Shown piece after piece: positions 1-10,000 of a stretch of DNA of 64,000 nucleotides (positions within the stretch are counted from its first letter, which is position 1; the number at the start of each line of letters is the position of its first letter). A model generated the notes under the pieces. It saw only the letters and a list, made by a program, of their open reading frames with translations, did not search any database and was not told the origin of the DNA. Origin of the DNA: JANSWP01 sp041941305 (lineage in GTDB: Bacteria; Bacteroidota; Bacteroidia; Chitinophagales; Saprospiraceae). Where the stretch lies: positions 15,554 to 79,553 of the forward strand of contig JBGTQJ010000041.1 in NCBI GenBank assembly GCA_041941305.1. Reading direction: 5' to 3'. The position numbers and the translations under genes were made by a program.

Positions 1-2
1 TT

Positions 3-2534
3 AACGGACATGTCCAAAGTATGGCGGGTGATAAGTTTAGTTTGTCTATTCCATCACGTAAGTCGGTAAAAACCCCAGGCGGGGATTTTCCCGCCCTTCC
101 ATATGATGGAGATCATGCCTGGAATGATTATCTGGATGGTGGGGTCAGTTATGAAAATGGAACTTATACATGTGCTTTTAAGATGGATGTGGGGATTTTG
201 AAAACGGAGTCGATAGCCATGTATAAGCCTGGTGATGAAACCTGGGGAGATGTATTTTTTGCTTATGCTTTTGCCAAATTTGGATTTAGAGGTATGATGG
301 AATTATTGACTGATTTTATGAGCGTTGAAGTCTTTGTCCAGTTTTTGCTAGGGAAACAATACCCAGGCACAGAAGATGAATTTACGTATTGGTTCGCAGA
401 AGCTGGTCTTGGAGCAATAGAAAGGGGAGAAAACTGGTATGAAACTCAATTTGATAAAGTTGGAAAAAGTTTACCCATGCTTGCAGAGGGCGAAGATGCC
501 AATGCAAGTAACGGGAGTAATGACAATTATATATTTAGTATTATCGCTGAAATAGACCGCCTCTCCGGAGAATTAAAACCTTTCTTGAAAGACCTTTGTT
601 TGGAAGAAAACAGAGATTTTTATAGAAATTGGCGGGGCTCCAGAGTCTACCCGAGGTTAGATGCGATGGAGGGATTTGCAAATTCTGCACTGGAAAAACT
701 AAAGGATGGTAATTATTATATGGGGCTGGAAGAAGACTTTAAGGGAGTGCAAACTAATGTTCAGGAAATTCGGGAAAATTTGAAAGGCAATTGGATGAAC
801 TATCGCAAAAGCTTCTGTCTGCAAGGACCTAACAATAGCATTGAATCCAATCTTGAAAAATTGGCTAAGGTTGATAAATTTTCAAAATTAATTTTAAAAG
901 AGCCCCCACAACATTATTTCGATGCGCTAAAAGAAAAATTCAAGAGTGATGGGGAAAAAGATACCAAGAAACCGCCATTAAAGGATCGCCTTAAACAAGG
1001 GGCTAAGGAAAAATATGCAGCCATGAAGGAAAGGCTCTCTAAGCTAAGGGAGAAGAGCGATAATAAGGTTTCCAAAAGAGAGCGAATAAAAACAGGGATT
1101 ACAAAAACATATGATGCTGCAAAACAAAAGGTTGGCGAAGCAGGACAAAAGGTTGGCGAAACAGTCGACAATAAAAAGCAAGAATTAAAAGCAAACATTG
1201 AAGAAGGGAAATTAGCATCCAACAAAAAAGGGATGGACAAACTCTCTCAGACATTTGGTCTGGGTTATCCGATACCTCCAGCTTTATGGATTACCGGAAT
1301 CCAAGGAAGACTCTATTATCACATGAACCGGGATCTTTCAACTGGTACCATGAAAGGAGTCAATGAAGCTGATAGAGCCATTGCAACCGCAAATGAAGAT
1401 TTAACCGCTAATAAAAATGCTGAAATTGAAGAATTGAGTGCTTTGGCAACCCAATCCTGCAATGACCCCGGTTATTCGAGTAGTTTCCCCAACCCATTTC
1501 AGGAAATGCAGATGCCCTATTTTCCTGCATCTCAAAGTTTTAATTACCAGCCAGATAAAAGTACTGTTTTCGGAGGTATGTTGATGGCCAATTTTATAGA
1601 TATGCCAACGCAGGGGACGCTGGCAGATGGCTATGGATCTTTGGAAATCAGTACATCCGGTTTGAGGGCAGAAACTGAATTGAATCTTGGAAACTATCAG
1701 ATTCCAATGACTGTACAGGGATCCTTTTTGAATGCTTACCTAAGTGCCTATTTACAATATGATTCCGAAACTATCTCTCTGGGAGGAGATATGTTGTTTA
1801 AGACCAATCCGCTCTTCTGCGGAGGAGGAGATGGTAGCATTGGTTTGACATTGGGTACTGATTTTTATGAATTCAGCGAACCCAATGAAAATGGGCTCAA
1901 GGAAATGTCTTTCAAGGCTTCTGATAAAAATGAATTAAAAATAAGATTGGGCTCATATGATCGCCCCGTTTGGTTTCTTCCTGGATGTGCAGGGGTGACG
2001 GGGATGGCTTATTTAGACTTCCTGGTAAAAAATAATGAATCGTATTTAGAAGGTGGCTTGGGCGTTCGATTCTTTGCTGGTTTACAAACCCCTGAAAAAA
2101 CGAGTTTGGCTGATTTTGTAACTATAGATGCCTATGCAGGAGCCAACCTTGATTTGCTTTTGAGTGCAAGGATTCAATTTCAACCCAATTTTAAGGTGGA
2201 GCGCATAGGCTTTGATATAGAGGCATGGATGGGAGCCTGTATAAGTGGTGAAGTGATAGATATTGGGGATTATGCCGGAAATGTGGCAGAGGAAACGTTT
2301 GATTCCATTGGAAGCTTTTTCTCCGGAGATTTTGAAGAAGCTGCGGATTGGGATGCAGAGAAAAATCACATTACTTTTTTCGAGGAGTTTGGTACCACTG
2401 TTTTTCTCAAAGGGGAAGTTTATACCAAGGATGATGCAGGAAAAGAATGGGCAGCCAAAGGTAGTGCTGGCATCTCAAAAACGGTCATGGGAAAAGAGTT
2501 TACAGCAGATCTGGAATTTGATATAGATTTTTAA
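3..2534 (+). CDS. Large unidentified protein, 5' end outside the window
   Basis: The frame is open to the window edge: codons before the Met at 21 contain no stop, and there is no signal peptide at that Met, so this is probably the C-terminal part of a larger protein. About 840 residues are visible. Counting from the Met at 21, residues 1-300 look mixed globular. Residues about 310-400 are highly charged, rich in Lys, Glu and Arg, and should form a helical or coiled-coil segment. Residues about 500-837 are rich in Gly, Ser and aromatic residues in short alternating stretches, suggesting beta structure. I do not recognise a family. The next gene on the same strand encodes a secreted FN3 protein, so a joint extracellular or envelope role is possible, but this is inference only. 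Confidence 0.75.
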   Translation, partial: NGHVQSMAGDKFSLSIPSRKSVKTPGGDFPALPYDGDHAWNDYLDGGVSYENGTYTCAFKMDVGILKTESIAMYKPGDETWGDVFFAYAFAKFGFRGMMELLTDFMSVEVFVQFLLGKQYPGTEDEFTYWFAEAGLGAIERGENWYETQFDKVGKSLPMLAEGEDANASNGSNDNYIFSIIAEIDRLSGELKPFLKDLCLEENRDFYRNWRGSRVYPRLDAMEGFANSALEKLKDGNYYMGLEEDFKGVQTNVQEIRENLKGNWMNYRKSFCLQGPNNSIESNLEKLAKVDKFSKLILKEPPQHYFDALKEKFKSDGEKDTKKPPLKDRLKQGAKEKYAAMKERLSKLREKSDNKVSKRERIKTGITKTYDAAKQKVGEAGQKVGETVDNKKQELKANIEEGKLASNKKGMDKLSQTFGLGYPIPPALWITGIQGRLYYHMNRDLSTGTMKGVNEADRAIATANEDLTANKNAEIEELSALATQSCNDPGYSSSFPNPFQEMQMPYFPASQSFNYQPDKSTVFGGMLMANFIDMPTQGTLADGYGSLEISTSGLRAETELNLGNYQIPMTVQGSFLNAYLSAYLQYDSETISLGGDMLFKTNPLFCGGGDGSIGLTLGTDFYEFSEPNENGLKEMSFKASDKNELKIRLGSYDRPVWFLPGCAGVTGMAYLDFLVKNNESYLEGGLGVRFFAGLQTPEKTSLADFVTIDAYAGANLDLLLSARIQFQPNFKVERIGFDIEAWMGACISGEVIDIGDYAGNVAEETFDSIGSFFSGDFEEAADWDAEKNHITFFEEFGTTVFLKGEVYTKDDAGKEWAAKGSAGISKTVMGKEFTADLEFDIDF

Positions 2535-2549
2535 TGCAGGACATTTAAA

Positions 2550-2624
2550 ATGGCAAATTTTGAAAAAGCCTTAGTCACATTTATCCATTTTAAGAACTAT
2601 CTCAATTATGATTTTAAGAAATAG
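2550..2624 (+). pseudogene. 24-codon ORF, possible remnant of a lysozyme-like gene
   Basis: An ATG 15 bases after the preceding stop opens a 24-codon frame beginning MANFEKALVTF. From memory, glycoside hydrolase family 108 (phage N4-type lysozyme) proteins often begin MANFEKA followed by a Glu-containing active-site helix. The similarity is lost after about ten residues and the catalytic Glu is absent. It could be a decayed fragment or chance. Confidence is low. Confidence 0.15.
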
Positions 2625-2787
2625 ACTTTATTCCAAAATAATTTGTTTGGCAAAAATTTGTCTTTCGAATTCAGGCACCCCATCCGCAAAGCGGTTCATT
2701 CGCATGAATATCCACTGGACATTCACCCTTTGGGATTGCTCATTCATTATCAAAACCTTGCAGCCCTTTGGGGATGCGGCGGTTTTG

Positions 2788-4881
2788 ATGCCTCGATTGA
2801 ATTCAAAACCCAAAATTTTTTCTCATAAAAACCATCTTGGAATAAAGTCTAATAAATATTTTCAAATTTTCCTTCCTCTTTTTATGCTGTTCCTGTTGAG
2901 TCATTCTTCAAGTTTTGGACAGGAATTACCTGGTGTAGTCGCTATCCGCAATGCTCCGGAAGGTACCGTTGAATTAAAATGGATTTCCGATCAAATCTTC
3001 ACAAAAGAAGATATCAATATCTATCGAAGAAAATCAGGAACAAGTGAAAATAGTTGGGTCAAAATCAACGAAAATCCCATTGGGAAAAGCCCTGATTTAC
3101 ATTCAAAAGCCAAACAATTGATTGATGAATTGGTGAATGCCGAAAATCCTTCCAATACCGCATTATTTGTCATGCGATTACTAGATGCCTTTTTCCAAAA
3201 TAACAAGGCTGCCCAAAATGCCGGTATGTTTTACGTAGATCGTTCAGCTGAAACGGGAAAACGCTATGATTACAGAATAATGACCATTGGAAATAATGGC
3301 AAAGAAAACTTATTTGCGCAGAACAAAGACCCTTTTCAGGTCAACGAATACAAAACATTGGCTCCTCCCGACAGCCTAATAACTTCAGGCGAGAAAAACG
3401 CCTATAGAATTGGTTGGAAACCAGAAGTATATCGGTACCTGGGAGTCAACATTTATGGTAGCCTTGAAGAAAATGGTCCTTTTGAAAAGCTCAATGACAA
3501 TTTGATTTTTCCAGTTCAAAATTCTTTTGCTGAAGAAGGTACACCAAGGAAATTTGCATTGCATCATTATATAGAAGAATATCAAAAAACGGGAGAAACC
3601 AAGTATTTCCGTCTTAAGAGTTATGGCTTTTTTGCAGATAGCAGCGATTTCTCTGAAGTCTTTCCAATTACGATTTTACCCAGTGAAGGTCCTCCAGCAA
3701 TTGATTCTCTCGCCATACAGGAAGTACAGCCTGAAGCCCGAAAAGTAAAGTTAGTTTGGGCTTCCTTGCCGGAACCAAATAAGCTGGCAGATATTCCTGT
3801 GGGCTTGCAACTTTATCGCTCTTATGCCAAAGGCACATTTTCGAAAGTGGGGGAAGTCATTCCTTTAGAAGAAGATGTCAATTCTGTGGAAGTCGAAGCA
3901 CCTTATTATGGTTTCATCACATACAAAATAGCTACTATTGGAAAAAGTGGTTTGCAAACTTTTTCAAAGACTGTTGAAATAGATATACCGGATAAATATC
4001 CTCCAGCAGCCCCAAAGAATATCAAGGCAATAGCAGATGAAGGAATGATAACTATCAGTTGGGACTCCAATGAAGAAGAAGACTTCAGAGGTTATTTTCT
4101 ATACGCCACTGAGACCTCCTACGATCGTCCAGCTTTTTTTGAGATTACTCCGCAAATGCTCACCGAGCCCTTTTTTATTGACTCCTTCCCTATGGAAGCT
4201 AAAAATGAATTCGGCTATCGGGTGATGGCGATTGATTCCGTAGGAAATGAAGGGGAATTTTCAGAAATCGCTTACGCCCAATTGCCAGATGTGCTGGCGC
4301 CACCCGAACCCCTTATTTTGAGGATTGTGGAGCAAAAAGATGCCCTGCAAATTAATTGGGTACCAGCCTATTGTGATGACCTCCAAAAATATGAACTCTA
4401 TCGTTCCAACCAAACAGATTCGAGCAATTGGCAGCTAATCGCTTCCACCGAAATACCAACAACAGACAAAAGCTATCTGGATCAAAACTACAGCCCGGGT
4501 GAGCAGTATTACTATAAAATGTTAGCAGAAGATCAGGTGGGCAACCGCTCTGCTTTTTCTAATATTCAGCCCATTACCACCAAAGAACCCATACCGGAGG
4601 GATTTCCGCCAAGCAATTTTTCCTCAAAATATCGCAAAAAAGATAAAAGCGTCACGCTGACATGGGAATTGCCAAAAGAAGCAAAACCCACGGGAATAAT
4701 CGTGTACCGACAGGAAAACGACAATCGCTTTTTCCCCCTGAGCCCCTTGCTCCAAAACAATGAGTATAAAGACGAAAGCACCGAGCCGGGAAATACCTAT
4801 GCCTACAAAGCCAGGGTTTTTTATGACAAGGGTGTGAAGGTGGAATCGGAGGTTTTGAGGGTGAGTATTAAGGGGGAATAG
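2788..4881 (+). CDS. Secreted fibronectin type III repeat protein
   Basis: Secreted or surface protein of about 697 residues built from several fibronectin type III-like beta-sandwich repeats. A hydrophobic signal segment ends near SHSSSFGQ (residues about 25-45). FN3-type signatures follow, such as ITISWDSNEEEDFRGY, LQINWVPAYCDDLQKYELY and VTLTWELPKEAKPTGIIVY, each with the expected Trp and Tyr spacing. The frame is open back to 2608, but that would put 100 residues before the signal segment. The ATG at 2788 is the latest start that still leaves basic residues ahead of the hydrophobic core, so I chose it; the start remains uncertain. No T9SS sorting domain is visible. It follows the unidentified gene by about 250 bases on the same strand and may be co-transcribed with it. 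Ligand and role are unknown. Confidence 0.8.
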   Translation: MPRLNSKPKIFSHKNHLGIKSNKYFQIFLPLFMLFLLSHSSSFGQELPGVVAIRNAPEGTVELKWISDQIFTKEDINIYRRKSGTSENSWVKINENPIGKSPDLHSKAKQLIDELVNAENPSNTALFVMRLLDAFFQNNKAAQNAGMFYVDRSAETGKRYDYRIMTIGNNGKENLFAQNKDPFQVNEYKTLAPPDSLITSGEKNAYRIGWKPEVYRYLGVNIYGSLEENGPFEKLNDNLIFPVQNSFAEEGTPRKFALHHYIEEYQKTGETKYFRLKSYGFFADSSDFSEVFPITILPSEGPPAIDSLAIQEVQPEARKVKLVWASLPEPNKLADIPVGLQLYRSYAKGTFSKVGEVIPLEEDVNSVEVEAPYYGFITYKIATIGKSGLQTFSKTVEIDIPDKYPPAAPKNIKAIADEGMITISWDSNEEEDFRGYFLYATETSYDRPAFFEITPQMLTEPFFIDSFPMEAKNEFGYRVMAIDSVGNEGEFSEIAYAQLPDVLAPPEPLILRIVEQKDALQINWVPAYCDDLQKYELYRSNQTDSSNWQLIASTEIPTTDKSYLDQNYSPGEQYYYKMLAEDQVGNRSAFSNIQPITTKEPIPEGFPPSNFSSKYRKKDKSVTLTWELPKEAKPTGIIVYRQENDNRFFPLSPLLQNNEYKDESTEPGNTYAYKARVFYDKGVKVESEVLRVSIKGE

Positions 4882-4902
4882 GTTATTTATTTTTTGGTAG
4901 AT

Positions 4903-4950
4903 GGTTTTTTTTGGTGGATGGTAGACGGTTTTTTTTGGTGGATGGTAGAC
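4903..4950 (+). repeat. 24-bp perfect tandem duplication in intergenic DNA
   Basis: Two identical 24-bp units (4903-4926 and 4927-4950), each an eight-T run followed by GGTGGATGGTAGAC, lie just downstream of the FN3 gene. Degenerate copies of the GGTRGACGGT core continue to about 4966 and recur at 5100-5135. Confidence 0.85.
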
Positions 4951-4966
4951 GGTGGACGGTTGACGG

Positions 4967-5250
4967 TTTTGCTCCCGCTGTAAATGTTTGATTTTCAGAG
5001 GGCGGCTACTCCTCCTTTTCCCAAGGGGACTCCTTTGGAGAGGAGGTTGGGAGGTCTGCGATGGCAATTTTTGACAGAACGCAATAGCCTTGCGATAGAA
5101 GGTTGACGGTTTTTGGTAGACGGTGGACGGTTGATGGCTGTGGTGTGATTTGATTTGCTAGATTTCGCCAATCTGGTAAATCTTAACGAGCTGTCAATCA
5201 AGGAACTGAGATTTACTAAATTTCGGAGATTTTGCAAATCCTAGGTTCAA
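4967..5250. repeat. Low-complexity intergenic region with dispersed-repeat look
   Basis: This gene-free stretch holds a G/C-rich block at about 5005-5060 with a CCCAAGGGGACTCCTTTGGA near-palindromic core, then more GGTAGACGGTGGACGGTTG-type sequence. The core resembles those inside the inverted-repeat elements at 31.7 and 57.1 kb. No convincing coding sequence was found on either strand. Confidence 0.45.
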
Positions 5251-5352
5251 TCAGAAAAACCAGCAACCAGCCAAATAATGAAATAATGAAAGAATGAAAG
5301 AATGAAAGAATGAAAAATGATGAAAAAAAGATCAGAAAAACCAGCAACCAGC
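5251..5352 (+). repeat. 21-bp direct repeat flanking an octamer tandem repeat
   Basis: The same 21 bases (starting TCAGAAAAACC and ending AACCAGC) occur at 5251-5271 and 5332-5352. Between them lies a run of AATGAAAG-like octamers (about 5276-5316). After the second copy the CAGCACC motif continues. This lies directly upstream of the next gene's start. Confidence 0.8.
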
Positions 5353-5424
5353 ACCCAGCACCCAGCAACAAAATTTTCAAAAATAAAATCTAATAAAATG
5401 AAGGATTTCTTTCAATTGACGATC

Positions 5425-6771
5425 ATGAAAAAAATAAGCCTTATCAGCTTGTCCCTGCTTTTTTGCCACGGCTTATTGGCACAGGAAAAGGGGGTGGGCA
5501 TCAATACGACGACGGTCGCTTCGGATGCAGTATTGGACATCAATGGAGCAGTGGGATCTGCCAATAAGGGCGTCCTGATACCGAGGATGCTGACGAGTGA
5601 ACGTGATGCAATAGGGGCTAGCTCTAATGGGCTGCTGATTTATAATACGGAGTCCGATCAGTTTGAATACAATAGTGGTGGAACATGGATGCCAATAGGG
5701 CAATGGGATAGAGAGAACAACGAAACACTTAGCTTTATGGATAAAGTTAAGGTGTACTCTGAGGGTCCTGCCACCTTTGCTGATGGTGGACAAATAAATT
5801 TGTTGAATGATGATAATAAAAAATCCATTGAAATCTATGCACAGGATGATGGTGGACAAATGGAGTTTCGAGGTGGTACTGGACCTAATAATGGGACTTT
5901 GTTAGAGCTGAGGTCTTCAGAAACCTTTGGTCCATCAGTATGTCTATTTACTAATACTTCAGATGCCCTCCGCATAAATACAGATAATAATGGGAATGGA
6001 TTAATTGCATTTACCGATACAAATCCGGGTTCTCCAAATCATGCGTTGAGATTAACTGCTGATAGTGGAAATGGTATCATAGATTTGAGGAATAGTAGTG
6101 ATATAAGTACAATAAAATTAAATAACGACTCAGGCGGGCATGGTAATCTAACTCTTTATGATGTAAATGGTGCTAAGAAAACATTTTTTGGGCTAAGTCC
6201 ATTTGGGGGTGGAATTGCAGAATATTATGGAGGAAATCTTAACTTAAATGTTAAGATTGGTAATGTAACTAATAGTGTTGCTGATGGTTTTGTGGGAGTT
6301 TATAATCATGCCGGAGTTGAAAGGGCAAGTATATTTGTAGATATGAATGATCATGGGGTCATAGCTGCTAACACAAAGAATTTTAGAATGGACCACCCCC
6401 ATCAACCCGGCAAAGAGATTTGGTATTGCAGTGTAGAAGGACCAGAGGCAGCTGCCTATGACAGAGGAGTCGGTAAATTAAAAAACGGCGAAGCATTCAT
6501 CTCATTTTCTGATCACTACGGCATTGTTGCCAATCCTGAAACCATGACGGTAGTTTTAACGCCACATTCTGCCGACACCTATGGTTTGGCGGTCATTGAA
6601 AAAAGAGCGGATGGATTTTTAGTCAAGGAACTGAAAAATGGAAATGGCAATTTTGGCTTTGACTGGGAGGTGAAATGTGTCCGGAAGGGATATGAAGATT
6701 ATCGGGTCATACGTGATGCTCGAGATAGTCAACCAGCACCAATATCTTCGAATAATGACGAGAATAAATAA
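5425..6771 (+). CDS. Secreted protein with tail-fibre-like C-terminal domain
   Basis: Protein of about 448 residues. The ATG at 5425 gives a clean signal peptide, MKKISLISLSLLFCHGLLAQ; the frame is open back to 5317, but that region is repeat sequence. The mature N-terminus (GVGINTTT, then VLIPRMLTSERDAI and NGLLIYNTESDQFEYN) is a module common in Bacteroidota surface proteins. The middle is a Gly/Asn/Asp-rich beta-helical-looking region. Residues about 325-435 contain EIWYCSVEGPEAAAYDRG, VVLTPHSADTYGLAVIEKR and FDWEVKCVRKGYED, a C-terminal domain shared with phage-type tail fibres and bacterial surface fibres. No T9SS sorting domain is visible. It is probably a surface fibre or adhesin. No other phage genes surround it, so a prophage origin is not supported. 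Confidence 0.75.
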   Translation: MKKISLISLSLLFCHGLLAQEKGVGINTTTVASDAVLDINGAVGSANKGVLIPRMLTSERDAIGASSNGLLIYNTESDQFEYNSGGTWMPIGQWDRENNETLSFMDKVKVYSEGPATFADGGQINLLNDDNKKSIEIYAQDDGGQMEFRGGTGPNNGTLLELRSSETFGPSVCLFTNTSDALRINTDNNGNGLIAFTDTNPGSPNHALRLTADSGNGIIDLRNSSDISTIKLNNDSGGHGNLTLYDVNGAKKTFFGLSPFGGGIAEYYGGNLNLNVKIGNVTNSVADGFVGVYNHAGVERASIFVDMNDHGVIAANTKNFRMDHPHQPGKEIWYCSVEGPEAAAYDRGVGKLKNGEAFISFSDHYGIVANPETMTVVLTPHSADTYGLAVIEKRADGFLVKELKNGNGNFGFDWEVKCVRKGYEDYRVIRDARDSQPAPISSNNDENK

Positions 6772-6819
6772 CTGCCAAGAAGTAGATAAGCTAGCTTTAG
6801 TGCTGGATGACTTTAAGAA

Positions 6820-6973
6820 GCTGTATCACAAAAGACCTTCGGCGGAAAAAACCGCCGAAGAAAATTCTATGTAGGCATTTGTTTTTTAAATTTTTCTAGA
6901 AAAATTTAAAAAACAAATGCCTACAAAAAATAATATTCGCCGCCGCTTGCGGCGGCGTGACCGATGATACAGC
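6820..6973. mobile_element. MITE-like palindromic element
   Basis: A 154-bp block bounded by inverted GCTGTATCA / TGATACAGC (6820-6828 and 6965-6973). Inside are three hairpins: CTTCGGCGG-A6-CCGCCGAAG (6837-6860), a perfect 56-bp palindrome (6870-6925) and CGCCGCCGC-TT-GCGGCGGCG (6938-6957). The GGCTGTATCA ends resemble terminal inverted repeats of some IS families as I remember them. It carries no transposase, so it would be non-autonomous. It could also act as a terminator for the gene ending at 6771. Confidence 0.55.
6870..6925. repeat. Perfect 56-bp palindrome
   Basis: Each 28-base arm, starting TGTAGGCATTTG, is the exact reverse complement of the other, with CTAG at the centre and no unpaired loop. 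Confidence 0.95.
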
Positions 6974-7069
6974 CCCTAATAACCCCAACTTTCCTAATCC
7001 TTTTTGCAAATACCAATTCGGTCTATCATGAGAAAATCGAGACTATCTTCATCATTTGTCAAAGATCCA

Positions 7070-10000
7070 ATGAGAAAAGCCTGTTTTCTGGGCTGCTTAT
7101 TCATTTGGATTTTTGGGGTTCCAGCCTTTAATCAAACCCCGATCCTGTATATCAAGGACGTATCTGTAGCAGTCTGCAACGATGTAGATATCACCGTAAT
7201 GGGGGATGTAGAATCCGATGTAAACGAAGCCGGTAAAGGGCTTTTGTTTTCAGTGGATTATGATCCTAATTCGGGTAGTTTTATTGGGCTACCCGGTAAT
7301 TTCAGGGTTTCGGGGAATATCACCAACACAGGCGCAGAGCATTTCTTCGATGATTCAGGAGATTTTAGCAATACCATTCTGAATGGCACGACCCAACAAA
7401 CCATTAGCGGATCCGGAGACGTCAATTTTCATGGTTTGACCATTGACAATCCCGCTTCCGTTTTACTTCAAAGAGAAATCAGCTTTAGCGATAAACTGGA
7501 TTTTTTGCAAGGCAATCTCGATTTGAACAATCATCATTTGAACGCTGTCATGGAGGTCAACGGATTGTGGGGAACGAATATCTTCGGTGATTCACACGAT
7601 GATCCGATAATTCTCAATGAAGATCAAACGAAACGCATTTTTGGATCGACAGAAGTGAGATTAGGATCAACCGGCATGCTGGCAAGCTATATGGATAGCA
7701 ATGGTAAAAATATTATCGGACTCGGCGCTACTTTGTCACAATTAGGTATGACGAATATTTCCCTTGACCGAGGTCATACAAACCAGGCAATGTTTGGAGG
7801 AAATAGCATCAGTCGTTATTTTGATATTCGGTCAACTGGTGTTGGACAGAACCCGTCGACTTTTGATTTTCAATATATGGATCAGCACGATCTGAGCGGT
7901 AACGCTGAAGATGATTTGAGTTTTTTTAAAAATACAATTGGAACCGACCCCAATTCTGGTGTGACCGGCAGCTGGGAAAGTGAATCGATAGACAATCTCG
8001 ATATCGCCAATGATTTGGCGACAGATGATAGCGTAGATCCCCTGACGGATTATCGCCATACGCTTTATCCCTGTGAGCCAGCTACTTTTGTTGTAGAAGG
8101 AACCATTGGCAACAATCCACCCCAATCAGGAGTCATGGACGCCTGTGTCGATCAGCAAGTGGTGTTGGATTGTAGCAATCTCGTGGTAAACGGGACACCG
8201 ACTTTTTTATGGAGCACTTCAGAGACGACTCAGATGATTACGGTTGAAAGTAACAGTCCGGGTATTATTACGTATTCAGTTACGGTAACAGATGGGAATG
8301 GATGTACAAGCCTTGGAGCAATAGACATTGACTGGAGGAGTTTGCCGACAGTTCTATTCGATACCAACGTTTATCCAGATACTACTTTTCTTTGTGAAGA
8401 CAATGTGTTAACCCTAGTTCCTATAGTAAGCCAGGACGTGGCTACTTATCTATGGAGTACTGGTTCTACTTTGAATACACTGGCTATTACTGGAAATGGT
8501 TCAAATTTGCTTGAAACCTATTCCGTAACTGTTACCAATGATTTTGGTTGCTCTGCATCTGCTTCCGTTGATGTTTTTCAGGTTCCGGAGCCTGAAGTAG
8601 ATCTTGGACCAAATGTTACACAATGCGATGGAGGCACTGTAACCCTTAGCCCTGGTCCACAACCCAGTGGATATACCTATTTATGGTCAAATGGATCTAA
8701 TGCCAATTCCATTACTGTTGCACTTACAGGAGAATACGGAGTGACCATTACTACTCCAACAACTCCAGCTTGTAAAAACAATGATAGCCTTGAGGTTTTT
8801 ATAAGTGATATTAATTTGGCATTTAGTGTGGACGATGTGGACTGCTTTGGCAATTCAAATGGCTTCATTGACCTAACTGTCAACGATGGTATTGAACCCT
8901 ATCAGTTTAATTGGACGGGTCCCAATAATTTTTCTTCTAATAATGAAGACCTACCAGGCTTGTCTGCTGGGAATTACAATGTTACAGTAACAGATGCTAT
9001 AGGATGTACGGAAAATGGACTATCACCGGTCCTGGAACCAGATGAACTGGTATTTGCCTCAATTATTGTGGTTCAGGATTCTTGCGGAATGGGTACCGGA
9101 GCCTTAACTGCAATTGGAGATGGAGGAACAACACCATATTCCTTCTCCTGGTCAAATAACCATAATGGTCCGTCTATAACCAATTTAGCTGCCGGAACTT
9201 ATTTTGTGACTATGACTGATGCGAATGATTGTGTGAAAAGTACCGTGGCTACAGTGACTGGTCCAGGGTCTTTATTGGATGCCTCTCTGACCATAACCGA
9301 AATTTCCTGTAATCTGGCAGATGATGGCAAAATAGAGGTAGTCGCAAATGGTGGAACGCCACCATATACTTACCAATGGTCTAAAAATTTCCAAGCTTTT
9401 GGTGGTACTGCTAATGTCATTGAGAATTTGGCACCTGGCTTATACGGAGTAACGGTAACAGATATGTACAATTGTACTTTTACCCTCTCTCAGCAATTAA
9501 CTGAACCTGATCCCATTATTATCCTGCCTGATGGACCTGAAATAGATGTCACTTGTTTTGGCGGAGACGACGGCGCCATTAATACGACCATAACTGCATC
9601 CGATCCCTTCGGAATATTATGGTCCAACGGTTTAACTACAGAAGATATTTCCAATTTGACAGCGGGTATTTATACGGTCACAGTTACTTATAATGAAAAC
9701 CCCAATTGTACTGAAATCAGGGCTTTTGAAGTGAGTGAACCTTTGGAAATACACATTACACAGGAGAATATAGTTCATGATTATTGCCTCGATAACAATG
9801 GGTCAATCGCTATCAATGCTGGAGGAGGTACCGGGCTCCTGTCCTATGAATGGTCAAATGGAGAAATTACGCCCACGATATCCAATCTTGCTCCGGATGA
9901 TTACACGGTTACAATAACTGACGAACATGCCTGCACCAAAGAATTCATATATGAAGTAGAGGGCTCATTGACTGGACAGCCATTACAAATTGATGAATCC

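Noticed and set aside
4624..5067. 147-codon minus-strand ORF
   Set aside because: Half of it is antisense to the FN3 gene and the rest translates the intergenic repeats into low-complexity sequence (repeated YHPPKKT).
5425..6771. Prophage tail fibre
   Set aside because: The C-terminal domain is shared with phage fibres, but the protein has a signal peptide, and no other phage genes are present.
6677..6874. 65-codon ORF overlapping the end of the fibre-like gene
   Set aside because: It overlaps a well-supported gene for 95 bases and ends inside the palindromic element; there is no independent support.
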